A DNA stretch of 64,000 nt, taken from assembly GCF_012927105.1 (NCBI RefSeq), contig NZ_JABBFV010000025.1:1-64000 (forward strand), given 5' to 3'. Made by a program: the position numbers and the translations under genes. Under the pieces are notes generated by a model. That model was given only the letters and a program-made list of their open reading frames with translations. It ran no database searches and was not told the DNA's origin. This DNA comes from Sphingobium psychrophilum (GTDB lineage: Bacteria > Pseudomonadota > Alphaproteobacteria > Sphingomonadales > Sphingomonadaceae). The first letter of the stretch is position 1; the number at the start of each line of letters is the position of its first letter. This document shows, piece after piece, positions 33,186 through 43,500 of the stretch.

Positions 33186-35113
33186 GGCCAGCTACCCTCG
33201 TCCTTGTCGCAGCGCTCAGTCTGCCAAGTCCCCTGCATGCTCAGACCGCGCAGGACCGCGCCCGCGCTGCGGCGGCCGCAGCGCGGTCGAAGAGCGCGGA
33301 CAGCGACGCGCTGCTTGGCAATTATGTGACGCCGGGTCTGGCGGGACAGCCCATCACCACCGTCGACACCAAAAAGTCCTTCACCCCCAATCTTGCCTGC
33401 AAGAAAAGCGCGACGCTGCTCGAACTGCTCGCCCAGCCCAGCGCCACCGGCGATATCGGCACGCTCAGCATCTCGCGCGACAGCGATCTCGACGGGAGCT
33501 TCGATGAGGCATTGACCGTCCCGGTTCCCACGTCCGGGATTTGCGCCAATGGGATCATCTCCTGCGCGCCGGGCAGTTGGGACGCGTGTCGCTTCTTCCG
33601 CTGGGACGCTTCGGCGTCCGGATCGTTGAAGCTGTCCCAGGTCGAGCTGACCGATCTGGCCGGCTGTTACTGCGTCAATAATAGCTGCGGCAGCAATCTG
33701 GTCTGGGGCAATATGGCCTCGATCCTCAAGGATCTGGGCGGCGGCGTTGTCGGCGCGCTCACCACGGCCGATCCGCGTATCGGCATCGCGCAGGCGTCCA
33801 TCGATGGCCCGCTCATCCGCTATACCGGCGCGCAAACCACATCCTGCACGGCGCAACCCCAGATTGGCGCCACGGCCTACAAGGCCAATCCCGGGACCAT
33901 GGCAGGCGACGCCTTTGGCACCGCGCGAACGAGCAGCATTTTCCAGGCACTTGTCGCGTCTTCAACCGGAACCGGCACATCGCAGGTGCGCCGGAGTTGC
34001 GCCATCACGCGGCAGATCACTCAGGAAGAGATGACCGCCGAGATGATCATCGATCGCGTGGCGGGCGGCTACGCAACCTATGCTGCAAATCCAAGCAGCC
34101 GCACCTTCGTCATGGGTTCGCCCTCCGACAACAGTCTGTCTGGCGGATCCTGCACGCTGATCGATTTTCATATGACGCTGCGGGTCAAGGACGCCGCAAG
34201 GCTTCAACAAGTGCTTCTGACCCGCTTTGGCGGGGACGATTGGGCGCAGATCAGGATCGATGGCGAACTGGTTGGCTCAGGCCCGGAAGTCTGGACCGGG
34301 TCGGGATTTCCGCCCGCTAAATGCGAGAAGAAGAGCGCTTTCTATGTCGATCCCAACCTCGATCTCACCTCCAGGCTGACGCAAGGCGATCATGATATCT
34401 GGTTGCGGGTAGCGGTTGCCGATGGCGGCGAAGCCTATGCCGCGATCGAAGCGAAGGTGGACGCCGGCTGCAAGACGAGCGAGCAGCTTGTCGATAGCTG
34501 TTCAGGCTATGCAGCCAATGACGCCTGCCGTCTCGACGATGAGGATGTCGATGGCGTCATCACCTATCGCAACGGCGTCAAGACCGGGCTCACTCCCCTG
34601 CCCCAGACGCGGCTGATCGGCACCGGCGCCTGCGCGACCACGATCAGCCGCGCCTTCTTCGAACGCCAGCGCAGCTACGCCTGCACGGTCGATAGTGGCG
34701 CGGTGCCGAAGCCCGATCTCTCGCGCGGCACCTATATCATCGATCATTCGACCGAGACTTTGCTCGCTGACCGGGTGACGAATGCCGATGGCAGCCATAG
34801 CCTGACAACCCGCAATTTCTCCTTGCCCGTGTCCGGCAGCGTCAATGCGTGCGAGCCCATCTGCAAAACCCGCAAGGCGCAGGTCAATATAGCCGCAGCC
34901 CCCGATGGCGTGACCGGTTCCAGACAGAGCGATCCCATGGGCTGGGACTATCATTATCACGCCTGCCAGGAGAACGGTGTCTGCCCTGCGGGCGAGGGCG
35001 AGGAACTGGTGCAGGGCTGTGGCTGCATCGATGATTTTCCCGAAGCGGTAGTGATGATGCAGACCGTACATCTGGGCGGTGCCGACATGGTCTGCACGAG
35101 TGCCGTGCGATGA
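33182..35113 (+). CDS. traN: TraN-type outer-membrane protein, first part
   Basis: A 643-aa cysteine-rich exported protein with signal peptide (LVLVAALSLPSPLHA) and many paired cysteines (NLACKKSATLL, CYCVNNSCGSNL, CKTSEQLVDSCSGYAANDAC). It corresponds to the larger, variable N-terminal part of TraN, the outer-membrane mating-pair stabiliser that contacts the recipient. The canonical TraN C-terminal block is absent and is found in the next gene. It is linked to that gene by a 4-base overlap. Confidence 0.75.
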   Translation: MRPATLVLVAALSLPSPLHAQTAQDRARAAAAAARSKSADSDALLGNYVTPGLAGQPITTVDTKKSFTPNLACKKSATLLELLAQPSATGDIGTLSISRDSDLDGSFDEALTVPVPTSGICANGIISCAPGSWDACRFFRWDASASGSLKLSQVELTDLAGCYCVNNSCGSNLVWGNMASILKDLGGGVVGALTTADPRIGIAQASIDGPLIRYTGAQTTSCTAQPQIGATAYKANPGTMAGDAFGTARTSSIFQALVASSTGTGTSQVRRSCAITRQITQEEMTAEMIIDRVAGGYATYAANPSSRTFVMGSPSDNSLSGGSCTLIDFHMTLRVKDAARLQQVLLTRFGGDDWAQIRIDGELVGSGPEVWTGSGFPPAKCEKKSAFYVDPNLDLTSRLTQGDHDIWLRVAVADGGEAYAAIEAKVDAGCKTSEQLVDSCSGYAANDACRLDDEDVDGVITYRNGVKTGLTPLPQTRLIGTGACATTISRAFFERQRSYACTVDSGAVPKPDLSRGTYIIDHSTETLLADRVTNADGSHSLTTRNFSLPVSGSVNACEPICKTRKAQVNIAAAPDGVTGSRQSDPMGWDYHYHACQENGVCPAGEGEELVQGCGCIDDFPEAVVMMQTVHLGGADMVCTSAVR

Positions 35114-36204
35114 GGTCGCTGCGTATCTTGCTCTTGGGGCTGATCCTCCTCGCGGGCGCTGTTTCTGTGTTCCCCGGTGCCGCGATCGCCCAGCAGCTTT
35201 GCGCTGTCGATCTTAACGGCAATGGCGATGCGGCGGACGACGGCGAGACGGCAAGCTGTCACCTGACCGGCGCGGGCGGATGGATGTGCCCCATCGGCGA
35301 AACACCGTGTGAGGCGGATCAAGGTGGAGCAATGCGCTGCCCCCTCGGCGAGCAATATGCCTGCGCTGTGCCCGCGAGCGGCGGCGCGCCGACCTGCTCG
35401 GTCAACGCTTGTATCGACACCAGCGCCAATCCGATCGTCGAGGAGCCGGTGGTGGATGATCCCGGTGTCGCAGCCGACGGTGCCGTCGATGCTGATGGCA
35501 ATTGCCTTGGCACGATCGAGATTTTTTCCGGCCGCGCCGCGCGCTGCCGTCCTGCTGGGCTCAGCACCACCTTCCAGAATTGCTGCAAGGACAAGGGAAA
35601 AATCGTGAAGGACGGCATGGGTGGTTCGATCTCGTCGATTACGACCAAGATCGCGGTCGCCAAGGGCGTCTTCACCGGCATGAAAGCCGCCTACACTGCC
35701 TTCAAGGCAGGCGCGACCGCAAGCCAGGCGGCAAGTGCCGGTGCCAACGCGATCATTGTCGGCATCGATCCCACATCGATCGCGATCAGTCTTGCGGTCA
35801 ATTTCATGATCGATCTCCTGCTCCAGGGCTGCGACCAGCAGGATATGGAAGTGGGCATGCTGCGCGGTTCGGGCATGTGCCATGAGATCGGCAGCTATTG
35901 TTCGTCGAGCATCCTTGGCGTGTGCGTCCAGAAGGCGCGGGGCCATTGCTGCTTCAACACAAAGCTTGGCCGTATCATCCAGGAACAGGGCCGCCCGCAG
36001 TTGAAGGCCTTTAGCGCCATCGGCTGGGGCACCGCGAAGCAACCCTACTGCCGGGGCTTTAGCCCGCAAGAATTCCAGGCGCTCGATTTCAGCAAAATGG
36101 ACCTCTCCGAATATTATGCGGAAATCGAGGCGCGCGCCCAATCTGACATCCAGATCGAGATGAAGGACAAGATCGATGCCCATATGCAGACGATCAGCAA
36201 CTAG
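35110..36204 (+). CDS. traN: TraN C-terminal-type protein (separate gene)
   Basis: A 364-aa exported protein (LLLGLILLAGAVSVFPGAAIA) carrying the conserved TraN C-terminus: NCCKDKGKIVK, MCHEIGSYCSSSILGVCVQK, HCCFNTKLGRIIQEQGRPQL, WGTAKQPYCRGFSPQEFQAL and DFSKMDLSEYYAEI. In F this block lies within one long TraN; here it is its own gene, overlapping the first part by 4 bases. A glycine/alanine stretch with hydrophobic character (about residues 190-240) may insert in a membrane. The role in mating-pair stabilisation is inferred. Confidence 0.85.
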   Translation: MRSLRILLLGLILLAGAVSVFPGAAIAQQLCAVDLNGNGDAADDGETASCHLTGAGGWMCPIGETPCEADQGGAMRCPLGEQYACAVPASGGAPTCSVNACIDTSANPIVEEPVVDDPGVAADGAVDADGNCLGTIEIFSGRAARCRPAGLSTTFQNCCKDKGKIVKDGMGGSISSITTKIAVAKGVFTGMKAAYTAFKAGATASQAASAGANAIIVGIDPTSIAISLAVNFMIDLLLQGCDQQDMEVGMLRGSGMCHEIGSYCSSSILGVCVQKARGHCCFNTKLGRIIQEQGRPQLKAFSAIGWGTAKQPYCRGFSPQEFQALDFSKMDLSEYYAEIEARAQSDIQIEMKDKIDAHMQTISN

Positions 36205-37066
36205 CCGCGCCCTGCTCCTGGCGGCTCTCGCGCTCTATCCCGCATCGGTGCGAGCAAGTGAACCGCAGGCTGTGGCCAGTCAGCCGGCAGGGCAAAATAC
36301 GCGGACGCGGATTGAAGACCAGGGCGATGCGGCCCTCGAACGCGTAAAACGCGCGGTCGGCAAAGCCAAGGCGTCTGCGCCATCTTCACCGGTTCTACCC
36401 GTCAAAACTGACGCCGCGGCGCAGCGCCGCGCGTTCGAGGGGATAAGCCGGCGTAAGCAGGATCCCGCCATGGCGGATCGCGTCAAGGCAGACGTCGCGG
36501 CGGCACGCAAAGCCCTTGCCATCGAACGGGAGACCGCCAGTCGGCGTATCGCGCAGGCCCTGGGCCTGGAACAGCCCGAAGAAGCGGCATTGGCTGGCGT
36601 TGTTTCCGGCAGCAGCGCGAACCAGTGGGTCCCGCTACTGTTCGTGTCCTCCTCCATGCCGGTTGAAACATTGCGCACTTACGCAGGGCAGCTCGAACGG
36701 GCCAGGGGTGTCATGGCTTTTCGCGGCATGCCGGGCGGGATGCGGCAGGTTGGACCGATGGCGCAATTGTCGGCCGCGATACTGCGCCGCGATCCGGGAT
36801 GCGAAGGTCCCGCCTGCGCCATGCGCGACGTGCAGCTGATCGTCGATCCACTGATTTTCCGGCGGCATCGCGTCACCCAGGTGCCGGCGCTGGCGATGAT
36901 CCCCGGCGATCCGACCCGGCCCTATTGCGAGCGCGACGAGGCGAGCCAGCGTGCAGCGCATCTTGTGCTGGGCGATGCCGCCCTGTCCGGGCTTCTTGAG
37001 GAATATGGCCGCCTTGGCGGCAAGGCGGAGGTGCAGGATGCTCTTGCTCACATGGCGCGCCGGTAA
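36176..37066 (+). CDS. trbC: TrbC, type-F pilus assembly protein
   Basis: A 296-aa exported protein. A short signal (ALLLAALALYPASVRA) is followed by an Ala/Lys/Arg-rich helical region and the TrbC domain: VPLLFVSSSMPVETLRTYA, ARGVMAFRGMPGGM, DVQLIVDPLIFRRHRVTQVP and an ALAM ending strand. It is thioredoxin-like but without CxxC. With TraW it acts in pilus assembly. The start lies 29 bases inside the upstream gene; no better start is visible downstream of the overlap. Confidence 0.88.
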   Translation: MPICRRSATSRALLLAALALYPASVRASEPQAVASQPAGQNTRTRIEDQGDAALERVKRAVGKAKASAPSSPVLPVKTDAAAQRRAFEGISRRKQDPAMADRVKADVAAARKALAIERETASRRIAQALGLEQPEEAALAGVVSGSSANQWVPLLFVSSSMPVETLRTYAGQLERARGVMAFRGMPGGMRQVGPMAQLSAAILRRDPGCEGPACAMRDVQLIVDPLIFRRHRVTQVPALAMIPGDPTRPYCERDEASQRAAHLVLGDAALSGLLEEYGRLGGKAEVQDALAHMARR

Positions 37067-37634
37067 CCGGGTCTGGCGCGAACTCAAGGATCTGCCGCTG
37101 CGCGCAGCCGTGGCGCTGGGCGCTGCTGGTCCTGGGCAGCCGCCCCGTCCGGGTCAGCTTTTCAAGGCCTATGGGATCGTGCTGCCCATCGGCCTCTTTG
37201 CCTGGTGGGCGATGCCGCAGATAACCCTGGTTATGACGCCCTCCATCGATGCCTGGGTCGTGCACCGCTCCCCCGGCCCGATCCGTCACGGCGACCTCGT
37301 CTCGTTCCTTCTGTCCGATCCGCTTGCCGGCCCCAAGCCAGTGAATGTCACCAAATATGCGCTGTGCTTGCCAGGCGACTGGATCATGATGATTGAAAAG
37401 CCTGCCACCGTGGGTCGCGGTTGGACCGGGTGGTACTATTGCAATGGCAGGCTGATGGGCGTCGCCAAACCCTTATCGCGCAGCGGCAAGGCGCTTGACC
37501 GTTGGCGGCCGGAAAATCCGCATATTCCCGATGGCATGATCTTCGTCGGCTCGCGCCATCCCGACGGATATGACAGCCGCTATTATGGTCCGGTCTCCAT
37601 TGCGCGGCTCACCCGCATGGAGAAGCTGCTGTGA
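37038..37634 (+). CDS. S26-family conjugative signal peptidase (TraF/TrhF type)
   Basis: A 198-aa membrane peptidase of the LepB/TraF clan. An N-terminal anchor (YGIVLPIGLFAWWAM) precedes the catalytic serine in TPSIDAW and the general-base lysine in VTKYALCLPGDW. The C-terminal IPDGMIFVGSRHPDGYDSRY block is typical of S26. In RP4 and R27-like systems this enzyme processes and cyclises the pilin (family knowledge). Classical F lacks it. The start at 37038 is supported by GCGGAGG upstream; the frame is open to 36951. It overlaps trbC by 29 bases and traF by 4. Confidence 0.87.
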   Translation: MLLLTWRAGNRVWRELKDLPLRAAVALGAAGPGQPPRPGQLFKAYGIVLPIGLFAWWAMPQITLVMTPSIDAWVVHRSPGPIRHGDLVSFLLSDPLAGPKPVNVTKYALCLPGDWIMMIEKPATVGRGWTGWYYCNGRLMGVAKPLSRSGKALDRWRPENPHIPDGMIFVGSRHPDGYDSRYYGPVSIARLTRMEKLL

Positions 37635-38518
37635 AGCGCCTCCTCGCTCTGGGTGTCCTGCTGCTGCTGCCCGTCGATATTGCGGGTGCGCAGCCCGCGC
37701 CTCCAGGCCCGGGAGATCGCGGGACGCGGGGCTATTGGTGGTATGAAACCCCCAAAGCCGACGCTGCGGAAGAAGCGGCCGATGATGTCATCCCAAAACC
37801 CGTCATACCGCCGATGGCTGAACTGGCCAAATGGGCGCCGCCCCGGATCGCCAAGCTGATCGAACAGCAGCGCGACTATGCCGCCACTATTCTCACGATC
37901 GATGCGGTCGCCGATTTCTGGCGGCTGCAGGATTTTGCCCGGCGCAAGGCGCGCGCCTTTGCCGGCGTGACCCAGCTTGCCATGCTCACTCACCCCGAAC
38001 TCAACGCCCGGGCCGCCAATCCGATGGTGGGCGAGGCCCGCGATGCGCTGGGCGCGCATAAGGATCAGGTCCGCCGCCAATATCTGCGCGCGCATGCCGG
38101 GGAATTTGCGCTGGTCATGTTCGCACGGGACTCCTGCGGCTACTGCAAGGTGCAATGGCCGATCGTGCAGCGGTTCCAGGAGGATATGGGCTGGCAGGTC
38201 AGCCTCATGGATCTCGACCGCAAGCCCGAACTCAGCCAACGTTTCGGGGTCGAAGTCACGCCGACCACCATGGTTATTCGCCGGAACAGCGCCCAGCGCA
38301 TGGTGATCGCAGCAGGCGTCGAGACCTATCCCAATCTCGCCCAGATGGCCTATCAGGCGGTCCGGCTGCTGCGCGGCGACATCCGACCCGAACAATGGCT
38401 GACGGGAGCCGGCGAAGAAGACGGCTTTTTCGATGCGCTCGCCAATGGACCCGTCTCCGCGACCGATCCGCGCGTGATCGGCGGCGACCTCGTCGATGCC
38501 CAAGGGCCAAGGCCGTGA
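37631..38518 (+). CDS. traF: TraF, thioredoxin-fold pilus assembly protein
   Basis: A 295-aa periplasmic protein with signal peptide (LALGVLLLLPVDIAGA) and, unlike F TraF, an intact CxxC: CGYC at residues 169-172 (FARDSCGYCKVQWPI). An N-terminal helical part holds GYWWYETP, typical of the family, and a cis-Pro region VTPTTMVI follows. It should help form disulfides in TraN, TraU and TraH. It overlaps both neighbours by 4 bases. Confidence 0.9.
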   Translation: MKRLLALGVLLLLPVDIAGAQPAPPGPGDRGTRGYWWYETPKADAAEEAADDVIPKPVIPPMAELAKWAPPRIAKLIEQQRDYAATILTIDAVADFWRLQDFARRKARAFAGVTQLAMLTHPELNARAANPMVGEARDALGAHKDQVRRQYLRAHAGEFALVMFARDSCGYCKVQWPIVQRFQEDMGWQVSLMDLDRKPELSQRFGVEVTPTTMVIRRNSAQRMVIAAGVETYPNLAQMAYQAVRLLRGDIRPEQWLTGAGEEDGFFDALANGPVSATDPRVIGGDLVDAQGPRP

Positions 38519-39117
38519 CGCGCCTTGGCCAAGCCCGGTTTGCTTGGGCTCTCATGCTCACAATATCAGTGCAGACGCCCGCAATGGCCGCTGCACAACA
38601 GGCAGATCGCGACCTTGCCAGGCGAGCCGCCATTCATCCGGCGTCGACAGCCGCAGACATGCGTCTCTGGCTGGCCCGCGTGCCGGTGACGCGAGACTTT
38701 CCTGCCGATTTCGAGAGCATGCTGCGTGGCCAAGCGTCGCTCTACACTATCGAGATGAGCACATCGCCCGGCTGCCTGCCATGCGGCGATCTGTGGACCA
38801 AGCTTTCCGCTTTCCGCACCCGCTATGGTTGGCAGGTCCGGACGCTGGGGCAAGAGGAAGCGATGCTGCGATCGGGACGTCTCGGCATTCCCTGGGTCGG
38901 AAACCCGGTCGCATGGGTCAGGCTGCTTGCCGACCCGAGCCGCATGGTGCCGATCGCGATCGGCACTGATCATGGCGCCAATATCGCGCGCAACGCCTGG
39001 CTTGCCGCCCGCATGCTGACTGGAACCCGGGCAGCGGTTGGCGTGCGCGCCATGTCGAAATTTACCGGGATCGTCGGCGTGAGGGCGCTGACCTCCTCTA
39101 ACCCAAAGCGACGCTGA
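38515..39117 (+). CDS. Second thioredoxin-like protein (TrbB-like), GTG start
   Basis: A 200-aa exported protein starting at a GTG that overlaps the TraF stop (GTGA at 38515-38518). Signal peptide (ALMLTISVQTPAMAAA), then a thioredoxin-type site CLPC (STSPGCLPCGDLW) and a predicted partner strand (YGWQVRTLGQEEA). The third disulfide enzyme in this operon, after DsbC and TraF. It is closest in role to F TrbB, but shorter homology makes the name uncertain. Confidence 0.7.
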   Translation: MTRLGQARFAWALMLTISVQTPAMAAAQQADRDLARRAAIHPASTAADMRLWLARVPVTRDFPADFESMLRGQASLYTIEMSTSPGCLPCGDLWTKLSAFRTRYGWQVRTLGQEEAMLRSGRLGIPWVGNPVAWVRLLADPSRMVPIAIGTDHGANIARNAWLAARMLTGTRAAVGVRAMSKFTGIVGVRALTSSNPKRR

Positions 39118-39164
39118 TCATGGCGGGGCAGCGTCACATGTCCATTTTCATGAGGAAGCCTGCC

Positions 39165-40589
39165 ATGGGACATCATTCACATCGTCTGATCCTTACGCTC
39201 TCCATCATTGTCGCCTCGTGCGGTCACTCCGCCCCTGCCTATGCGCAAGGCTGGGCCGAAAGCTGGTTCGATAATGTCACCTATGCCTCGCCGGGCAGCT
39301 TCGAGGACCAGACCCGCGGCTATGTGACTGCGGGCGGCATGTCGGGTCGCGTCGACGTGCATGACGACTATCTGATGAGCCTGACGCTTCCCAAGGTGAA
39401 GGCGGGCTGTGGCGGCATCGACATGTTTTTAGGGGGCATGTCGTTTCTCGACCCCGACTATCTGGTCCAGAAGCTGGAAACGATCCTGCAGGCCGCGCCC
39501 GCCGTCGCTTTCCAATATCTTCTCGAAACCCTCGACGAGAAAATGGGAAATATAATTTCAAAGATGGAGGCGGCGACCAATTATCTCAATTCCATCCAGG
39601 TGAATGACTGCCGTCTCGCCAATCGCATGGTCCAGATCGCCAGGGGCGACGATAATATGTCGGGGATCGTCGAGGAGATGACCGGCTACAAGTCGATCCG
39701 TGCAGGCTATGCCAATAGCTGGCAGCAAAGTCGCGAGAAGATCCAGGCCAATAAGGGCAATCCGACCGAGGATTTGAAGGACGCGCTCGCCAATTGCCCG
39801 GCCGAGGTCACTGACATCTTCAAGACCGGCTCGCTTCTTGGCCATGCTGCCGCGCGCGTCGGCGCGTCCGACTGGGCGGGCGTGATGCGAGCACGGGTGG
39901 GCGACGTCTATATGCGCTGGGATGATAAGGACAAGGTGCCGCTCTTCTCGGCAATCCCCGCCTGCCCACGCCAGGATAGCGAGAGCGCCGATGATTTCCT
40001 GACCGGACGGGTGCCCACCCGTGCGCTCAACATTCCCGCGACCGCTTCGGATTGCTCGGTGAACGGCGCCGGGCGCGGCGCGCTGCTGCTGGCGCGGGAA
40101 AGGATGGAATCGGTGGCCGCCAAGATCCGTACCCGCGCCGCGTTGACGACAGAAGAAAAGCAGTTCGTCGCCAATGTGCGGACCCTGCCGGTCTACCGCC
40201 TGCTCGAATGGGGCGTGCGGCAGGGCCTGACCGACAGCGTGATCGCCGACACCGACGAGCTGGTCGCCCTCACCCTCGCCTATCAGATGCTCAATGATCT
40301 CACCCGCTCTATCGACTTTGCGCTCCAGAATGCCGAGCGCGGCGTGACAACGGCGGGCGCGGCTGACGCGGACAACACCAACATCTGCCAGACGCGCATC
40401 CTGACCAAGGGCATCGAGCAGCTAAGCGAATTGCGCGACGAGGTGTTGCGCCAGCGCGCACAGATGCGCCAGTCCTATATCGCGGCCATGAACCAGGCGA
40501 ACCTCTCGGCCAACTATGCCGGGGTGGTGCGCCAGCGCGACCGTGATGCGCGTGACGCCGTTGGCGCCAACGCCAATCGCAACCGGTGA
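39165..40589 (+). CDS. traH: TraH, periplasmic pilus assembly protein
   Basis: A 474-aa protein. Signal peptide (LILTLSIIVASCGHSAPAYA), the TraH sequence VTYASPGSFEDQTRGYVTAG, CGGIDMFLGGMSFLDPDYLV and a long coiled-coil-prone C-terminal half (LSELRDEVLRQRAQM). In F-type systems it interacts with TraF and TraU and controls pilus assembly. I place the start at 39165, preceded by GAGGAAG; ATGs at 39120, 39138 and 39150 are in frame. Confidence 0.92.
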   Translation: MGHHSHRLILTLSIIVASCGHSAPAYAQGWAESWFDNVTYASPGSFEDQTRGYVTAGGMSGRVDVHDDYLMSLTLPKVKAGCGGIDMFLGGMSFLDPDYLVQKLETILQAAPAVAFQYLLETLDEKMGNIISKMEAATNYLNSIQVNDCRLANRMVQIARGDDNMSGIVEEMTGYKSIRAGYANSWQQSREKIQANKGNPTEDLKDALANCPAEVTDIFKTGSLLGHAAARVGASDWAGVMRARVGDVYMRWDDKDKVPLFSAIPACPRQDSESADDFLTGRVPTRALNIPATASDCSVNGAGRGALLLARERMESVAAKIRTRAALTTEEKQFVANVRTLPVYRLLEWGVRQGLTDSVIADTDELVALTLAYQMLNDLTRSIDFALQNAERGVTTAGAADADNTNICQTRILTKGIEQLSELRDEVLRQRAQMRQSYIAAMNQANLSANYAGVVRQRDRDARDAVGANANRNR

Positions 40590-40597
40590 GGCGAGCC

Positions 40598-43500
40598 ATG
40601 CGTCATCTCATCCGCCTGGCATGCGTCCTGTTCGGCTTGCTCGCCGCCACGCCCGCGCTGGCGATCGATGCCAGCTATCACACATGGGACGGCTTTTCCG
40701 AAACCGTCGACGCGTTTCACCTGGTGGCGATGATCTTCGGTGATCCGCGCTATGAAACACTGGTTTTGATTGTCGCGGTGGTCGGCATTGGCCTTGGCGC
40801 GGTTATCGCCAGCATTCGGGGTTCGGGCATGGGCCTGGTTGCCTTCGGCTTCCAGATGCTGGTCGGTATAGGCCTGTTCGCCGGGATGATCGCCACGACC
40901 GGTACCGTCCACATCTATGACAGGGTGCGCAATGCCTATCAGCCGGTCGGCGACGTTCCCAATCTCATCGTGCTGGTCGCGGGTGTCACCAACCTGATGG
41001 AACGGGCGCTGGCTGAAACGATCGATGACAACACCACCGATCCTAATGCCAAGCTGGAATTTGGCGCTGGCGGCCATGCGTTCGACCTGTTCCTCAACGC
41101 AGTCTCGCCGCGCAGCCCGATCATAGACACCTTCCTTGATGCAACGGTGAAGGATTATGTGCGGCAATGCTATCCGGTCGCACGTGTCTCGCCGGCCTAT
41201 GGCATCGATGACGATCAGCTGTTCCGCACCTCGACTGACCTCCCCGCTTCCTTTGCGGCTATGGCTGGCCCCGCCACCTTCTCGACCGTGTTCACGGCGA
41301 GCGACAAAGGCGGGACGACGATGAGCTGCGATGCAGCCTGGGACCATATTGCCGACCGTCTGTCGGATGCCACGGCGTTCGACGCTTACAGCGATCAGGT
41401 CTGCGCCCGCACCGGGTTCGATGTGAACCAGGCGAGCCAGCGCGATCGCTGCCGCCAGCAGATCGATGCGCTGGGCGACATGATGCTGGGCCAATCCATG
41501 AGCCGGCAGACGTTCCTCACCAACATCCTGCTCGGTCAGACGGTCGGCGATGTCTTGTTCGAGGATTCGCCTGCAGCCACGGCGCGGGTCATGGCGAACC
41601 GGGCGATCGAATCCAACGGCCTTGCCACGCTCTCGACGGCCAATGCGTGGATGCCGACCATCCGGGCTTCGGTGTTTGCGATCATGCTGATGATGATGCC
41701 GATCGCGCTGCTGTTCATCCTGACGCCGATCAACCTGCGGGTCGCAAGCTTCGCGCTCGGCCTGTTCGTGTTCGTCGCGCTGTGGGGCGTGATCGATGCC
41801 GGCATTTACCAGCTTACTCTGGGCCGGGCGATGGATGTGCTGGCCGAACTGCGCGCGACCAACGTGGCTGCCGATAGCTGGATCCTTGCGCCGTCGGCAG
41901 CGATGAAGGCGCTCGCCATCTTCGGGTCTTTCCGAACCGCAGCGGCGGGCCTGGCGGGCGCATTCGTGTTCACCGTGTTCCGCTTCTCGGGCAATATGTT
42001 CACCGCGTTCACGTCAGGCATGCTCGGCGTCCAGGGCCAGGGCAGCATGGCGGCAGCAACGGTCGGGACAAGCGAGGGCTATGCCTCCGCGCTCGAAGCG
42101 CAGGCTTCGGCCGGCGGTACGATGGCCCGGCGTTCCACATCGTCAGGCTTTGGCGATTTTGGCGAGCGCAGCAGCTTTAGACTCGACCGCGCCTTCGCGT
42201 CTGCCGGATCGGTACTGGGCGAACATGGTGGCGGCGCGACCGGAACGGCGGCGTTCGGGCTTGGCCGGGCCGATGCCGCACGGGAACTGGGCGGGCTTTC
42301 CCCTGCCCTTGCCGGGCGGGATTTGAGCGATCCTGCCACGACCAGCGCCATCCGGGCCAATGCAGCGACCTCTGCCATCCACAATTTTGCGCAAGGGGAC
42401 GCACTTCGCAAGCTTGGCACGAGCTACTTCGGCGAAGGCCAGGGCGGCGAACGCGCTTTTGCCGCCTTCTCGCAGAATATGGTGCAGTGGAAGGCGTTCG
42501 GCGACAGCCAAGCCTATGAGATGATGCAGTCGGGCGCGCAGCGGCATTTTGAGCGCAGCGGCTATGATGCAAAGGATGCGGCGCTCAAGGCGTCGACCGT
42601 GATCGCCCAGGCCGGTGCTGATCCGACCTTCGCCAAGATCACGGCCAACGCCTTCGATCAGGAACAGATGCTGCGCAATGACCTGACTGCCGCGCAGACG
42701 CAGGTTGGCGCGATGGAAGGACGACGCGACTATGCCGGCGACAGGGTTGCGGAGGTCGAACGCGGCAATGTCGCGACGGAACAGGCGCATCGTACCGGAC
42801 ATAATCAGGGGCAGCGCGAGGCCGCCGGGATGCTCGGTCTCTCCGTCACCGAGACCAGCCGGCGTATCGGGTTCATCAACGCGCTATCCGGCGAAGCGCG
42901 ATCGACCGCGATCAGCCAGTTGTCACGCTCGACCGGACGCAACGAGGCCCAGGTGCTGCGCGCGCTGGAAAGCTATAATGCCGCTGTTCAGGTCGGCACT
43001 GCCGACGGAGCAACAGCGCAAGCCGCGCGCGAGGGCACGAGTGTCTATGGCCGCACGCGCGAGGCTGCTGGTTATGATTTTGCCGAGCGGTCGGGCAAGC
43101 TTGATGCCCAGCGCGAGATCGGTCCTGATGGCGTGCGCAGCTCGGCCCAGATCGGTGAGCAACGGCGCCAGGCAGACAATGCCGGTTTTGCACAAGGCGC
43201 CGCTGCCGCTGGTGTATCGGTTCGCGAAGCCGCGCGCCTGGATTCTTTCATTCGCACGCTGGCGGGCACTGCCGGAAACCAGGTCGATATGGCTGAAGGC
43301 GGCGCAGAAGGCATCGCCGATCGTGCGCGCAACGAGCGACTGACCGGCATCGTCGACAAGGAGCGGCTCACCCGCACCCAGGCACTGCTCCGCGAGCATG
43401 GTGTGGAGATGTCGAAGCGCCAGATCGCCATGGACCAGAATGGCGACATCGGCCTTAACCTGACGCCAGAACTGGCCGCGCAGATGTGGCGCGGGGGACT

